Shown piece by piece: positions 26,758 to 37,006 of a stretch of 64,000 nt of DNA. Location: NCBI RefSeq assembly GCF_902832885.1, contig NZ_CADFDK010000001.1:372001-436000 (forward strand). Direction: 5' to 3'. Made by a program: the position numbers and the translations under genes. The stretch comes from Burkholderia seminalis DSM 23518 (GTDB taxonomy: Bacteria > Pseudomonadota > Gammaproteobacteria > Burkholderiales > Burkholderiaceae). The notes beneath the pieces were generated by a model. That model did no database searches. It worked only from the letters and a program-made list of their open reading frames with translations, and was not told where the DNA came from. Numbering within the stretch: the stretch's first letter is position 1; every line of letters starts with the position of its first letter.

Positions 26758-28209
26758 ATGAACTACATCTCCACGCGCGGCGCCGGCATCGGCGAGCGCC
26801 ATACGTTCTCCGACATCCTGCTCGGCGGTCTCGCGAAGGACGGCGGGCTCTACCTGCCGGCCGAGTATCCGCGGGTGTCCGCCGACGAGCTCGCGCGCTG
26901 GCGCACGCTGTCGTACGCGGATCTCGCGTTCGAGATCCTGTCGAAGTTCTGCGACGACGTGCCGGCCGACGACCTGCGCGCGATCACGCGCCGCACGTAC
27001 ACGGCCGACGTGTACCGCAACACGCGCCACGGCGAGAACGCGTCCGACATCACGCCGCTGAAGACGCTCGGCACCGAGCATGGCGCGGCGCTGTCGCTGC
27101 TCGAGCTGTCGAACGGCCCGACGCTGGCGTTCAAGGACATGGCGATGCAGTTGCTCGGCAACCTGTTCGAGTACACGCTCGCGAAGCACGGCGAAGCGCT
27201 GAACATCCTCGGCGCGACGTCGGGCGACACGGGCAGCGCGGCCGAATACGCGATGCGCGGCAAGGCCGGCGTGCGCGTGTTCATGCTGTCGCCGCACAAG
27301 AAGATGAGCGCGTTCCAGACGGCCCAGATGTTCAGCCTGCAGGACCCGAACATCTTCAATCTCGCGGTGGAAGGCGTGTTCGACGACTGCCAGGACATCG
27401 TGAAGGCCGTGTCGAACGATCACACGTTCAAGGCGGAGCAGAAGATCGGCACGGTCAACTCGATCAACTGGGCGCGCGTCGTCGCGCAGGTCGTGTACTA
27501 CTTCAAGGGCTACTTCGCGGCGACGCAGTCCAACGACGAGCGCGTGTCGTTCACGGTGCCGTCGGGCAACTTCGGCAACGTCTGCGCGGGCCACATCGCG
27601 CGGATGATGGGGCTGCCGATCGCGAAGCTCGTGGTCGCGACCAACGAGAACGACGTGCTCGACGAGTTCTTCCGCACGGGCGCGTATCGCGTGCGCAGCG
27701 CCGAGAATACGTATCACACGAGCAGCCCGAGCATGGACATCTCGAAGGCGTCGAATTTCGAGCGTTTCGTGTTCGACCTGCTCGGCCGCGATCCGGCGCG
27801 CGTGATGCAGCTGTTCCGCGACGTCGAGGAGAAGGGCGGTTTCGATCTCGCGGCGAGCGGCGATTTCGCGCGCGTCGCCGAGTTCGGCTTCGTGTCGGGC
27901 CGCAGCAGCCACGCCGACCGGATCGCGACGATTCGCGACGTGTTCTCGCGTTACGACACGATGATCGACACGCACACGGCCGATGGCGTGAAGGTCGCAC
28001 GCGAGCACCTGGATGCCGGCGTGCCGATGGTCGTGCTCGAGACGGCGCAGCCGATCAAGTTCGGCGAGACGATCCGCGAGGCGCTCGATCGCGAAGCCGA
28101 GCGGCCGGCCGCGTTCGACGGGCTCGAGGCGCTGCCGCAGCGCTTCGAGGTCGTGAAGGCCGATGCCCGGCAGGTGAAGGACTTCATCGTCGCCCATACG
28201 GGTGCATGA
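26758..28209 (+). CDS. thrC: Threonine synthase
   Basis: A 483-residue PLP enzyme (the longer, fold-type II class also found in yeast and enterobacteria) converting O-phosphohomoserine to threonine. The start MNYISTRGAGIGERHTFSDI is typical. The PLP lysine lies in NGPTLAFKDMAMQLLG, with the phosphate-binding GATSGDTGSAAEYAMRGK and VPSGNFGNVCAG loops. AGGACGGA lies just upstream. It follows hom directly, so the two steps are co-expressed. Confidence 0.96.
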   Translation: MNYISTRGAGIGERHTFSDILLGGLAKDGGLYLPAEYPRVSADELARWRTLSYADLAFEILSKFCDDVPADDLRAITRRTYTADVYRNTRHGENASDITPLKTLGTEHGAALSLLELSNGPTLAFKDMAMQLLGNLFEYTLAKHGEALNILGATSGDTGSAAEYAMRGKAGVRVFMLSPHKKMSAFQTAQMFSLQDPNIFNLAVEGVFDDCQDIVKAVSNDHTFKAEQKIGTVNSINWARVVAQVVYYFKGYFAATQSNDERVSFTVPSGNFGNVCAGHIARMMGLPIAKLVVATNENDVLDEFFRTGAYRVRSAENTYHTSSPSMDISKASNFERFVFDLLGRDPARVMQLFRDVEEKGGFDLAASGDFARVAEFGFVSGRSSHADRIATIRDVFSRYDTMIDTHTADGVKVAREHLDAGVPMVVLETAQPIKFGETIREALDREAERPAAFDGLEALPQRFEVVKADARQVKDFIVAHTGA

Positions 28210-28215
28210 CGCACG

Positions 28216-28295
28216 GCCGGGCCCGGGGGCCCGGCTGCGCGGGACGGCCGGAACGCCGATTCGTCGAACGGATCGGGGTTCCGGCCGTTTCGTTT
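28216..28295 (+). terminator. Hairpin pair after thrC
   Basis: A perfect 9-bp hairpin (GCCGGGCCC 28216-28224 with GGGCCCGGC 28227-28235, no T tract) is followed by a second, longer stem (ACGGCCGGAAC 28244-28254 with GTTCCGGCCGT 28278-28288) ending in TTCGTTT. Together they probably end the alaA-hom-thrC transcript. Confidence 0.55.
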
Positions 28296-28443
28296 GGCGC
28301 CTGGGCATGGCCTGTCGCGCGAAACAAGTGCCAGACCCGCGCGTTCGCGCCGATCACAGTTTTCGCATGTCCGCCATATCGCGCGCCGGTGCGACGGCGT
28401 CGCTACAATGACGTATTGACTCCAACGATCCCCGATTCCATCG

Positions 28444-29691
28444 ATGTCGAACCCGAATCCCGCGGCGCCCCGCGCGCCGATGCTGTCGACCGCCGAGGCG
28501 CTCGCCGCGCTGCTCGATGCCGCGAAGCCGCTGCCCGGCGCGGAGACCGTCGCCACGCTCGATGCGCTCGGCCGCGTGCTGGCCGCCGACGTGAGCTCGC
28601 CGCTCGACGTGCCGCCGATGCATACGAGCGCGATGGACGGCTATGCGGTGCGCGTCGCCGACCTGCTGCACGGCGATCGGCGGTTGCCGGTGTCGCAGCG
28701 CATTCCGGCCGGCCATCCGGCTGGGCCGCTCGCGGCCGGCACGGCCGCGCGGATCTTCACCGGCGCAACGGTGCCGCCCGGCGCCGACGCGGTTGTGATG
28801 CAGGAGCAGGCATCGGCCGACGGCGACGCGGTCGAGATCCTGCACACGCCGAAGGCCGGTGAATGGATCACCGCGCAGGGCGCGGACATCCGCCAGGGTT
28901 CGGTGATCCTGCCGGCCGGCACGCGGCTCACGCCGCAGGCGCTCGGTCTGGCCGCATCGGTCGGCTGCGCGCAGCTGTCGGTCGCACGGCGGATTCGCGT
29001 CGCCGTGTTTTTCACCGGCGACGAACTGACGATGCCGGGCGAGCCGCTGAAGCCCGGCGCGATCTACAACTCGAACCGCTTCACGCTGCGCGGGTTGCTG
29101 GAGCGGCTCGGCTGCCACGTGACCGACTACGGGATCGTGCCCGATTCGCTCGCCGCGACGCGCGACACGCTGCGCGAGGCCGCGCGCGATCACGACGTGA
29201 TCCTGACGAGCGGCGGCGTATCGGTCGGCGACGAGGATCACGTGAAGCCCGCCGTCGAGGCCGAAGGGCGGCTCGCGCTGTGGCAGATCGCGATGAAGCC
29301 CGGCAAGCCGCTCGCGTACGGCGCGGTGCGCCGCGGCGACGAGCGTGCGGACGCGCACTTCATCGGCTTGCCCGGCAACCCCGTGTCGAGCTTCGTCACG
29401 TTCCTGCTGTTCGTGCGGCCGTTCCTGCTGCGCCTGTCCGGCGTGCGTGACGTCGCGCCGCGCGCACTGTCGCTACGTGCGGACTTTTCGCAAGGCAAGG
29501 GCGACCGGCGCAACGAATTCCTGCGTGCGCGCGTCAACGCGGCCGGCGGGCTCGACCTGTTTCCGAACCAGAGCTCGGCGGTGCTGACGTCGACGGTCTG
29601 GGGCGACGGCCTGATCGACAACCCGCCGCAGCACGTGATCAGCGCCGGCGAGACCGTCCGTTTCATTCCGTTTTCCGAACTGCTGTCGTAA
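28444..29691 (+). CDS. moeA: Molybdopterin molybdenumtransferase
   Basis: A 415-residue MoeA that inserts molybdate into adenylylated molybdopterin to give Moco. The motifs PPMHTSAMDGYAVR, IFTGATVPPGADAVVMQEQ, TSGGVSVGDEDHVKPAVE and GLPGNPVSSFVTF cover the four domains. Length is normal. A TACAAT box at 28404-28409 may be the -10 of the operon. The gene is followed by moaD (19 bp) and moaE (10 bp), so late Moco synthesis steps are grouped. Confidence 0.95.
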   Translation: MSNPNPAAPRAPMLSTAEALAALLDAAKPLPGAETVATLDALGRVLAADVSSPLDVPPMHTSAMDGYAVRVADLLHGDRRLPVSQRIPAGHPAGPLAAGTAARIFTGATVPPGADAVVMQEQASADGDAVEILHTPKAGEWITAQGADIRQGSVILPAGTRLTPQALGLAASVGCAQLSVARRIRVAVFFTGDELTMPGEPLKPGAIYNSNRFTLRGLLERLGCHVTDYGIVPDSLAATRDTLREAARDHDVILTSGGVSVGDEDHVKPAVEAEGRLALWQIAMKPGKPLAYGAVRRGDERADAHFIGLPGNPVSSFVTFLLFVRPFLLRLSGVRDVAPRALSLRADFSQGKGDRRNEFLRARVNAAGGLDLFPNQSSAVLTSTVWGDGLIDNPPQHVISAGETVRFIPFSELLS

Positions 29692-29710
29692 CGCGACGGC
29701 TTCCCGAACC

Positions 29711-29968
29711 ATGAAGATTCAGCTGAAATTTTTTGCAAGCGTGCGCGAGGCACTGGGTGTCGCCGACGAAGCGGCAACCGTGCCGGACAGCGTGACGACC
29801 GTCGGCGACGTGCGCGCCTGGTTGCGCGTGCGCGGCGGCGTATGGGCCGAGACGCTCGCCGAGGGGCGCGCGCTGCGCATGGCCTGCAACCACGAGATGA
29901 CCGATCCCGACACGCGGCTCACCGAAGGCTGCGAGGTCGCGTTCTTTCCGCCGGTGACGGGCGGCTGA
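29711..29968 (+). CDS. moaD: Molybdopterin synthase small subunit (sulphur carrier)
   Basis: An 85-residue ubiquitin-fold protein ending in VTGG, the C-terminal Gly-Gly that is adenylylated and thiocarboxylated by the MoeB/IscS-type system. It donates sulphur to precursor Z within the MoaD2-MoaE2 complex. MKIQLKFFASVREALGV is the typical start. It sits between moeA and moaE. Confidence 0.95.
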   Translation: MKIQLKFFASVREALGVADEAATVPDSVTTVGDVRAWLRVRGGVWAETLAEGRALRMACNHEMTDPDTRLTEGCEVAFFPPVTGG

Positions 29969-29978
29969 GGGGCGCGCG

Positions 29979-30455
29979 ATGGCAACGGTACGAGTCCAGG
30001 CCGACGATTTCGATCTGAATGCCGAAGTCGCGGCATTGCGCGCGCGCAACCCGAAGATCGGCGCCGTCGCGTGTTTCGTCGGCACGGTGCGCGACCTGAA
30101 CGAAGGCGATTCGGTTGCCGCGATGGAGCTCGAGCACTATCCGGGGATGACCGAGAAGGCGCTCGAGAAGATTGCCGCCGAGGCCGGCCGGCGCTGGCCG
30201 GGCATCGACGTCGCGATCGTGCATCGCGTCGGCAGGCTGCTGCCGCTCGACCAGATCGTGATGGTCGCGACGGTCGCGCCGCACCGCGGCGATGCATTCG
30301 CGTCGTGCGAATTCGTGATGGACTATCTGAAGACCGAGGCGCCGTTCTGGAAGAAGGAAACGACGCCGGACGGCGAGCGCTGGGTCGATGCGCGCAGCAC
30401 CGACGATGCCGCGCTCGCGCGCTGGGGCGTCGAGTCGGGCAATACGCCGCGCTAG
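29979..30455 (+). CDS. moaE: Molybdopterin synthase catalytic subunit
   Basis: A 158-residue MoaE. GAVACFVGTVRDLNEGDSV, MELEHYPGMTEKAL, HRVGRLLPLDQIVMV and KTEAPFWKKETTPDG, with the catalytic lysines, are intact. It forms the heterotetramer with MoaD that converts cyclic pyranopterin monophosphate to molybdopterin. It lies 10 bp after moaD and converges on the truncated haemoglobin gene with a 51-bp gap that shows no clear terminator. Confidence 0.95.
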   Translation: MATVRVQADDFDLNAEVAALRARNPKIGAVACFVGTVRDLNEGDSVAAMELEHYPGMTEKALEKIAAEAGRRWPGIDVAIVHRVGRLLPLDQIVMVATVAPHRGDAFASCEFVMDYLKTEAPFWKKETTPDGERWVDARSTDDAALARWGVESGNTPR

Positions 30456-30506
30456 GCAGTGCGTCGATCTGCCGCGGGTGGTGCGCCCGGCGTCACGGGC
30501 CGCGCG

Positions 30507-31067
30507 TCACGCGTCCGGGTCGGCGCTGCGTCCGACGATCTTCGTCGGAAACGGTTCGCCGCGGGCACGCGACGGCAGCGCGTGCGGATCGTCGCCCGCG
30601 TCGCGGCGGCGCGGCGCGATCGCATCGAGCAGCGCCTGCTGCTCGGGCGGAATCCGATAATCCCAGCCGAACCGGCTCAACTGCAGGCTCTGGGCGATCC
30701 GCAGCGCGGGCGCCATGAAGCGGATCGCCGCGGGCGGCGCGTAGCGCGCCTCGACGGTCCTCAGGAACAGCGCCAGCCAGCGGCTGAAATGGGCCGGCTC
30801 GATCCCGTCGAGCGGCTGGTGCGCCTGCTGCACGTTGCCGCGATAGCCTTTGGTGCCGAGTACGAGGCTCGACCAGAACGTGACCATCTTCGGCAGGTGG
30901 TCGTCCCAGCGGCCGGCCAGCTTCGCGTCGAACACGGGCCCGAGCAGCGGGTCGGCGCGCACGCGGTCGTAGAACGCGTAGACGAGCGCGCGGATGTTGT
31001 CTTCGGTCGGCTCGGTGTCGCGAGGGCGGGCCGGTGCGGTTTCGGGCGAGGCGGGCAGGGCATTCAT
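30507..31067 (-). CDS. Group III truncated haemoglobin
   Basis: A 186-residue protein with a trHb fold in residues 20-150: RALVYAFYDRVRADPLLGPV, HLPKMVTFWSSLVLGTKGYR, AHQPLDGIEPAHFSRWLALF. The proximal histidine is probably the one in EPAHFSRW. Such globins bind oxygen or nitric oxide. The start MNALPASPETAPA at 31067 is chosen over an upstream Met because the added 38 residues look non-conserved. The C-terminal 35 residues are basic and disordered. It is divergent from an nsrR gene, which suggests a nitric-oxide role. Confidence 0.88.
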   Translation of the reverse strand: MNALPASPETAPARPRDTEPTEDNIRALVYAFYDRVRADPLLGPVFDAKLAGRWDDHLPKMVTFWSSLVLGTKGYRGNVQQAHQPLDGIEPAHFSRWLALFLRTVEARYAPPAAIRFMAPALRIAQSLQLSRFGWDYRIPPEQQALLDAIAPRRRDAGDDPHALPSRARGEPFPTKIVGRSADPDA

Positions 31068-31172
31068 GGCAAAAAGGGGCCGGTAGATCGGAGTGCTGAC
31101 GGGCAGTGGCGGGAGGGCAGGCAGGACGCCGGTCGGATTTTGTCGCAAAATAGCGTCCAATACCCGCTGAAA

Positions 31173-31195
31173 AACGCGCAAGTTTCATGCATCTT
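31173..31195. promoter_or_regulatory. Candidate NsrR operator between the truncated haemoglobin and nsrR genes
   Basis: ATGCATCTT at 31187-31195 is an exact half of the NsrR consensus (AAGATGCATTT-N-AAATGCATCTT). The left half, AACGCGCAAGT, matches only about half of its positions. It lies about 105 bp upstream of the haemoglobin start, within the divergent region. Single-half NsrR sites are known in other bacteria. Confidence 0.45.
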
Positions 31196-31319
31196 ATTGC
31201 GCGCACGCGATCCCGGCAACCCGGGGTCGCGGAACGGGACCGTCAGCCGGCCCCCGCACGCCCCGCGATCGGCCCGGCCCGCGTCATCGGGGCACGATCG
31301 ATCATTTCCGTATCCGTCC

Positions 31320-31817
31320 ATGAGACTCACTGACTACACCGACTATTCGCTGCGCGTGATGCTGTACCTTGCCGTGCGCGGCGAGGGGCTCGCGACGATC
31401 CAGGAGATCTCGGATGCCTACGGCATCTCGAAGAACCATCTGATGAAAGTCGTGCAGCAGCTCGGCGAGCTGGGATGGGTCGACACGGTTCGCGGCCGCA
31501 ACGGCGGGCTGCGGCTCTTCCCGGCATCGCTCGAGTTGACGGTCGGCCAGGTCGTGCGCGCGACCGAGAGCGACTTCGCGCTGGTCGGCTGTTTCGCGAC
31601 CGACGGCGGCGAATCGCGCGGCTGCGTGATCGAGCCGCGGTGCCGCCTGAAAGGCGTGCTGGCGGCCGCGCGCGATGCGTTCTTCGCCGAGCTCGACCGT
31701 CACCGGCTCGGCGAGCTGGCCGAGCCCGCGTCGCCGCTCGCGGCGCTGCTCGGCATCCGTCCGGTCGTGCCCGTGCGTGCCGAATCGTCGCCGGACGACC
31801 CATCGGCGGCCGGCTGA
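31320..31817 (+). CDS. nsrR: Rrf2-family iron-sulphur regulator, NsrR type
   Basis: A 165-residue Rrf2 protein starting MRLTDYTDYSLRVMLYLAVR, the NsrR-type start, with the winged helix IQEISDAYGISKNHLMKVVQ and the wing VRGRNGGLRL. Cysteines 91, 102 and 108 would bind the iron-sulphur cluster; the first spacing (10 residues) is wider than in E. coli NsrR (91, 96, 102). NsrR represses nitric-oxide-stress genes and is released when NO attacks its cluster. The divergent haemoglobin gene is a likely target. The Ala/Pro-rich C-terminus is disordered. Confidence 0.85.
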   Translation: MRLTDYTDYSLRVMLYLAVRGEGLATIQEISDAYGISKNHLMKVVQQLGELGWVDTVRGRNGGLRLFPASLELTVGQVVRATESDFALVGCFATDGGESRGCVIEPRCRLKGVLAAARDAFFAELDRHRLGELAEPASPLAALLGIRPVVPVRAESSPDDPSAAG

Positions 31818-31913
31818 CGCACGCGCGCCGCGTCCCGCGATCCGAACGCGGCCCGTCCCGGGGCCGCTTCCGGCCTATCGAGCAATTTTTGCGCTGAATC
31901 AACCCGAATTTGG

Positions 31914-31939
31914 CTTGAAAGCCGCATAACCATCCTTAT
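31914..31939 (+). promoter_or_regulatory. Sigma-32 heat-shock promoter of clpB
   Basis: CTTGAAA (31914-31920) is a perfect sigma-32 -35 element. A 13-bp spacer follows, then CCTTAT (31934-31939) as a -10 close to CCCCAT. It lies 36 bases before the clpB ATG. Confidence 0.8.
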
Positions 31940-31974
31940 CTTGGTGTTAATCGAAAATTGGAGGTCTCGACTAA

Positions 31975-34572
<2,598 letters not shown>

Positions 34573-34613
34573 TCGCCTGCCATCGGTTGCCCGCCCGGTT
34601 CGCGCCGGGCGCG

Positions 34614-34651
34614 CAAAAACAAACACCCCGCCTCGGCGGGGTGTTTGCTTA
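34614..34651. terminator. Bidirectional terminator between clpB and the YidB-like gene
   Basis: AAACACCCCGCC (34621-34632) pairs perfectly with GGCGGGGTGTTT (34635-34646) around a 2-base loop. It has T-rich flanks on both strands (GTTTGCTT rightward, TTTGTTTTT leftward), so it serves both converging genes. Confidence 0.9.
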
Positions 34652-34689
34652 TGGGGCGGCCGAACGGGCCGCCGCGCGGGCCGGGACGC

Positions 34690-35121
34690 TCAGCCCTGCT
34701 TGTTGCCGCCGAACATGCCGGCGAGCTGCGTGAGCGCGCCGAGCACGTTCGACGTGTCGACCTGGCCGCCGGCCGGCACTTCGCCGTTCGGCGTCGCGCC
34801 GTTGACCACGTGCGGCAGCACCTGCGCGAGGATCGACGAGGCCTGCGACGGGTCGATGCCGACCTTGCTCGCGAGCGAGCCGACGACGTCGGAGCCCAGC
34901 ACGTTCTGCAGCGTGTCGGCCGAGATCGGCTGGTTTTCGCCGTTGCCGACCCACGAACCGATGATGTCGCCGGCGCCACCGGCCTTGAATTTCTCGATCA
35001 GGCCGTTCAGGCCGCCCGGCTGGTTGTTGATGAATTCGAGCGCGGTGGTGATCAGCGCGCTTTGCGAGTTGCCGCCGGCCTGGCCGCCGATCAGACCGCC
35101 AACGATGTCGAGGAGACCCAT
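34690..35121 (-). CDS. YidB-family protein (DUF937)
   Basis: A 143-residue protein starting MGLLDIVGGLIGGQAGGNSQ, with a glycine-rich first half and the conserved GGAGDIIGSWVGNGENQPIS and LQNVLGSDVVGSLASKVGID segments of the YidB/DUF937 family. No catalytic motif, signal peptide or membrane helix is evident. Its function is unknown. It is preceded by the ComEA-like gene on the same strand (88 bp gap). Confidence 0.85.
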   Translation of the reverse strand: MGLLDIVGGLIGGQAGGNSQSALITTALEFINNQPGGLNGLIEKFKAGGAGDIIGSWVGNGENQPISADTLQNVLGSDVVGSLASKVGIDPSQASSILAQVLPHVVNGATPNGEVPAGGQVDTSNVLGALTQLAGMFGGNKQG

Positions 35122-35209
35122 GGTTCTTCACCTTCACTGAAAAGGGCGCCGTGACGACGGCGCCCGTTGAACGAATGCCGCGCGCACGCCGTCGCGCGCG
35201 CGGCGCACA

Positions 35210-35821
35210 TCAGGCGCCCGACGCCGCGGCGGCGGAGGCTGCCTTGTCCTTCTTGCTCTTCTTCTTCGAACCCTTCGTCGCCTTCGTGGACGACGCGGCG
35301 GCCGGGGCGCTCGCACCCGCGTCGGCGGATGCCGCCGCCGCTGCCGCTGCCTTTTCCTTCTTCGATGCGCGCTTCGCCTTGGCCGGCTTCGCCGCCGCAT
35401 CCGGTGCGCTGGCCGCCGGGGCCGGCGTCGCAGCCGTCGTGCCGGCCGTCGCGGTCGTGGACGTCGACGCGGTGCCCGCCGAGGTCGTGGCCGGCGTGGT
35501 GGCCGGTGCCGTTGCGGCCGGCTTCGACAGCTTGACGCCCTTCGGCGGCGTCGACGAGCCGCCGATCGTCAGGCCGTTTTCCTCCAGATGCCCGACCGAC
35601 TTCGTGCCGAGACCCTTCACGCGGTTCGCGAGATCGTCGGCGTCCTTGAACGGGCCGTTCTTGGTGCGTTCGTCGATGATCGCCTTCGACTTCACGGGCC
35701 CGAGACCCTTCACGGATTCGAGCGCGGCCTGGTCGGCCGTGTTGACTTCGACGGCCGCGGCAAGGCCGGCGGCAAGCGACAGCGACAGCGCGACGAACAG
35801 CATCAGCAGCTTTTTCAGCAT
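35210..35821 (-). CDS. ComEA-like helix-hairpin-helix DNA-binding protein with Lys/Ala-rich tail
   Basis: A 203-residue protein. A signal peptide (MLKKLLMLFVALSLSLAAGLAAA) is followed by a ComEA-type double helix-hairpin-helix: VEVNTADQAALESVKGLGPV, KSKAIIDERTKNGPFKD and DLANRVKGLGTKSVGHLE (residues 24-78). This domain binds DNA without sequence preference in the periplasm, as in natural transformation. The remaining 120 residues are Ala/Thr/Pro-rich and then Lys/Ala-rich (KKEKAAAAAAAS, KGSKKKSKKDK), resembling histone H1 tails. The gene is isolated from other competence genes. Confidence 0.87.
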   Translation of the reverse strand: MLKKLLMLFVALSLSLAAGLAAAVEVNTADQAALESVKGLGPVKSKAIIDERTKNGPFKDADDLANRVKGLGTKSVGHLEENGLTIGGSSTPPKGVKLSKPAATAPATTPATTSAGTASTSTTATAGTTAATPAPAASAPDAAAKPAKAKRASKKEKAAAAAAASADAGASAPAAASSTKATKGSKKKSKKDKAASAAAASGA

Positions 35822-36066
35822 GGCAAAGGCTCCCTGGTTCTGACGGATGAATGGCTGTTGCAACGGACGGCGGGGCGCGAGGTGGCCGGGCGTCGCCGTT
35901 AAGCATAGGACAAATGCGTGCCCTTTTTAAGACAGGCTGACTGAATCTTGCTGAAGGCTTGCGGTGCTGTAAAGGCCGAAACCCGCGCCGGGCGCCGCTT
36001 TTGACCATTGTTTACGGTGTCGCCGGGGGCGAGCGGATCGTCGTCGCGCTGGCCGTGCGATCACGC

Positions 36067-36097
36067 TTGACTTAGAGTGAACTCTAACTCCTAACCT
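36067..36097 (+). promoter_or_regulatory. MerR-type promoter with operator, before the MerR/CMD gene pair
   Basis: TTGACT (36067-36072) and TAACCT (36092-36097) are 19 bp apart, the overlong spacing typical of MerR-controlled promoters. In the spacer lies a near-perfect dyad, TTAGAGT-GA-ACTCTAA (36072-36087). The gene right behind encodes a MerR protein, so autoregulation is very likely. Confidence 0.75.
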
Positions 36098-36107
36098 TGT
36101 TCCTGCC

Positions 36108-36569
36108 ATGTCGAAAACCGTATCCCCATCCTCCTCCGCCGGTCCGCTGACGATCGGGCAAGTCGCCGAACTGACGGGCGTGTCGACGCACACGTTGCGG
36201 TACTACGAGCAGGCCGGGCTGCTGCGCGCGATTTCGCGCACGGCGGCCGGGCACCGGCTCTATGCGCCGGCCGACCTTGCCGGGCTGGCCTTCGTGATGC
36301 GCCTGAAGGCGACCGGCATGCCGATCGCGCAGATCCAGGCGTTCGCGGTGCTGCGCGAGCAGGGCGAGTCGACGTTCGGCGCGCGGCGCGACTTGCTGGT
36401 CGCGCATCGCGACGCGGTGCGCGCGCATATCGCGGAGCTGCAGGCGAACCTCGATGCGATCGGCGACAAGATCGCGTACTACGAGGCGCAGGAACGGGAA
36501 ACGGAACGACGGGCGAAACCTTCTCTCTCTTTATCGGAACAGGACGGACACGATGGAACGACTCGTTGA
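36108..36569 (+). CDS. MerR-family transcriptional regulator
   Basis: A 153-residue protein with the MerR winged helix-turn-helix (LTIGQVAELTGVSTHTLRYY, residues 14-33, then AGHRLYAPADLAGL) and a C-terminal coiled coil (about 90-135). It contains no cysteine, so it is not a metal or thiol sensor of the MerR/SoxR/CueR type; the effector is more likely an organic molecule. Its end overlaps the carboxymuconolactone-decarboxylase-like gene by 17 bases. It is closest in style to AdhR-like regulators that accompany such small enzymes. Confidence 0.85.
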   Translation: MSKTVSPSSSAGPLTIGQVAELTGVSTHTLRYYEQAGLLRAISRTAAGHRLYAPADLAGLAFVMRLKATGMPIAQIQAFAVLREQGESTFGARRDLLVAHRDAVRAHIAELQANLDAIGDKIAYYEAQERETERRAKPSLSLSEQDGHDGTTR

Positions 36570-36987
36570 GGATCGCTACACGCGCGGCTGGAACAAACTG
36601 AAGGAAATCGACGGCGAAGCGGGCGAACGCGTGATCGCGGCGCTGGCGCCGATCGCGCCGGACTTCGCGCGGCTCCTGGTCGAATTCAGCTTCGGCGACA
36701 TCTACAGCCGGCCGCAGCTCGACCTGAAAGCGCGCGAAATCGCGACGATCGCGGCGCTGGCCGCGCTCGGCAACGCGCAGCCGCAGTTGAAGGTGCATAT
36801 CGAGGCCGCGCTGAACGTCGGCTGCACGCGCGACGAGATCGTCGAGGTGTTCATGCAGATGGCCGTGTATGCGGGGATGCCGGCCGCGCTGAACGCGTTG
36901 TTTGCCGCGCACGAGGTGTTCAAGCGGCGCGACGAAACGGCCGGCGTGACGGACGATGCGAACGAAGCGGCCGGGCAGCCCGCATGA
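36553..36987 (+). CDS. Carboxymuconolactone-decarboxylase-family protein
   Basis: A 144-residue, all-helical protein of the CMD/AhpD superfamily. The core YSRPQLDLKAREIATIAALA and LKVHIEAALNVGCTRDEIVE is typical. Only one cysteine is present and the AhpD CxxC is missing, so a peroxidase role is unlikely. Gene pairs of MerR plus CMD-like protein occur in many bacteria, but the substrate is not known. The ATG at 36553 lies inside the end of the merR frame, with an AGGACGG site upstream. Confidence 0.85.
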   Translation: MERLVEDRYTRGWNKLKEIDGEAGERVIAALAPIAPDFARLLVEFSFGDIYSRPQLDLKAREIATIAALAALGNAQPQLKVHIEAALNVGCTRDEIVEVFMQMAVYAGMPAALNALFAAHEVFKRRDETAGVTDDANEAAGQPA

Positions 36988-37006
36988 CGGAGCGTGCGCC
37001 CGCGCG

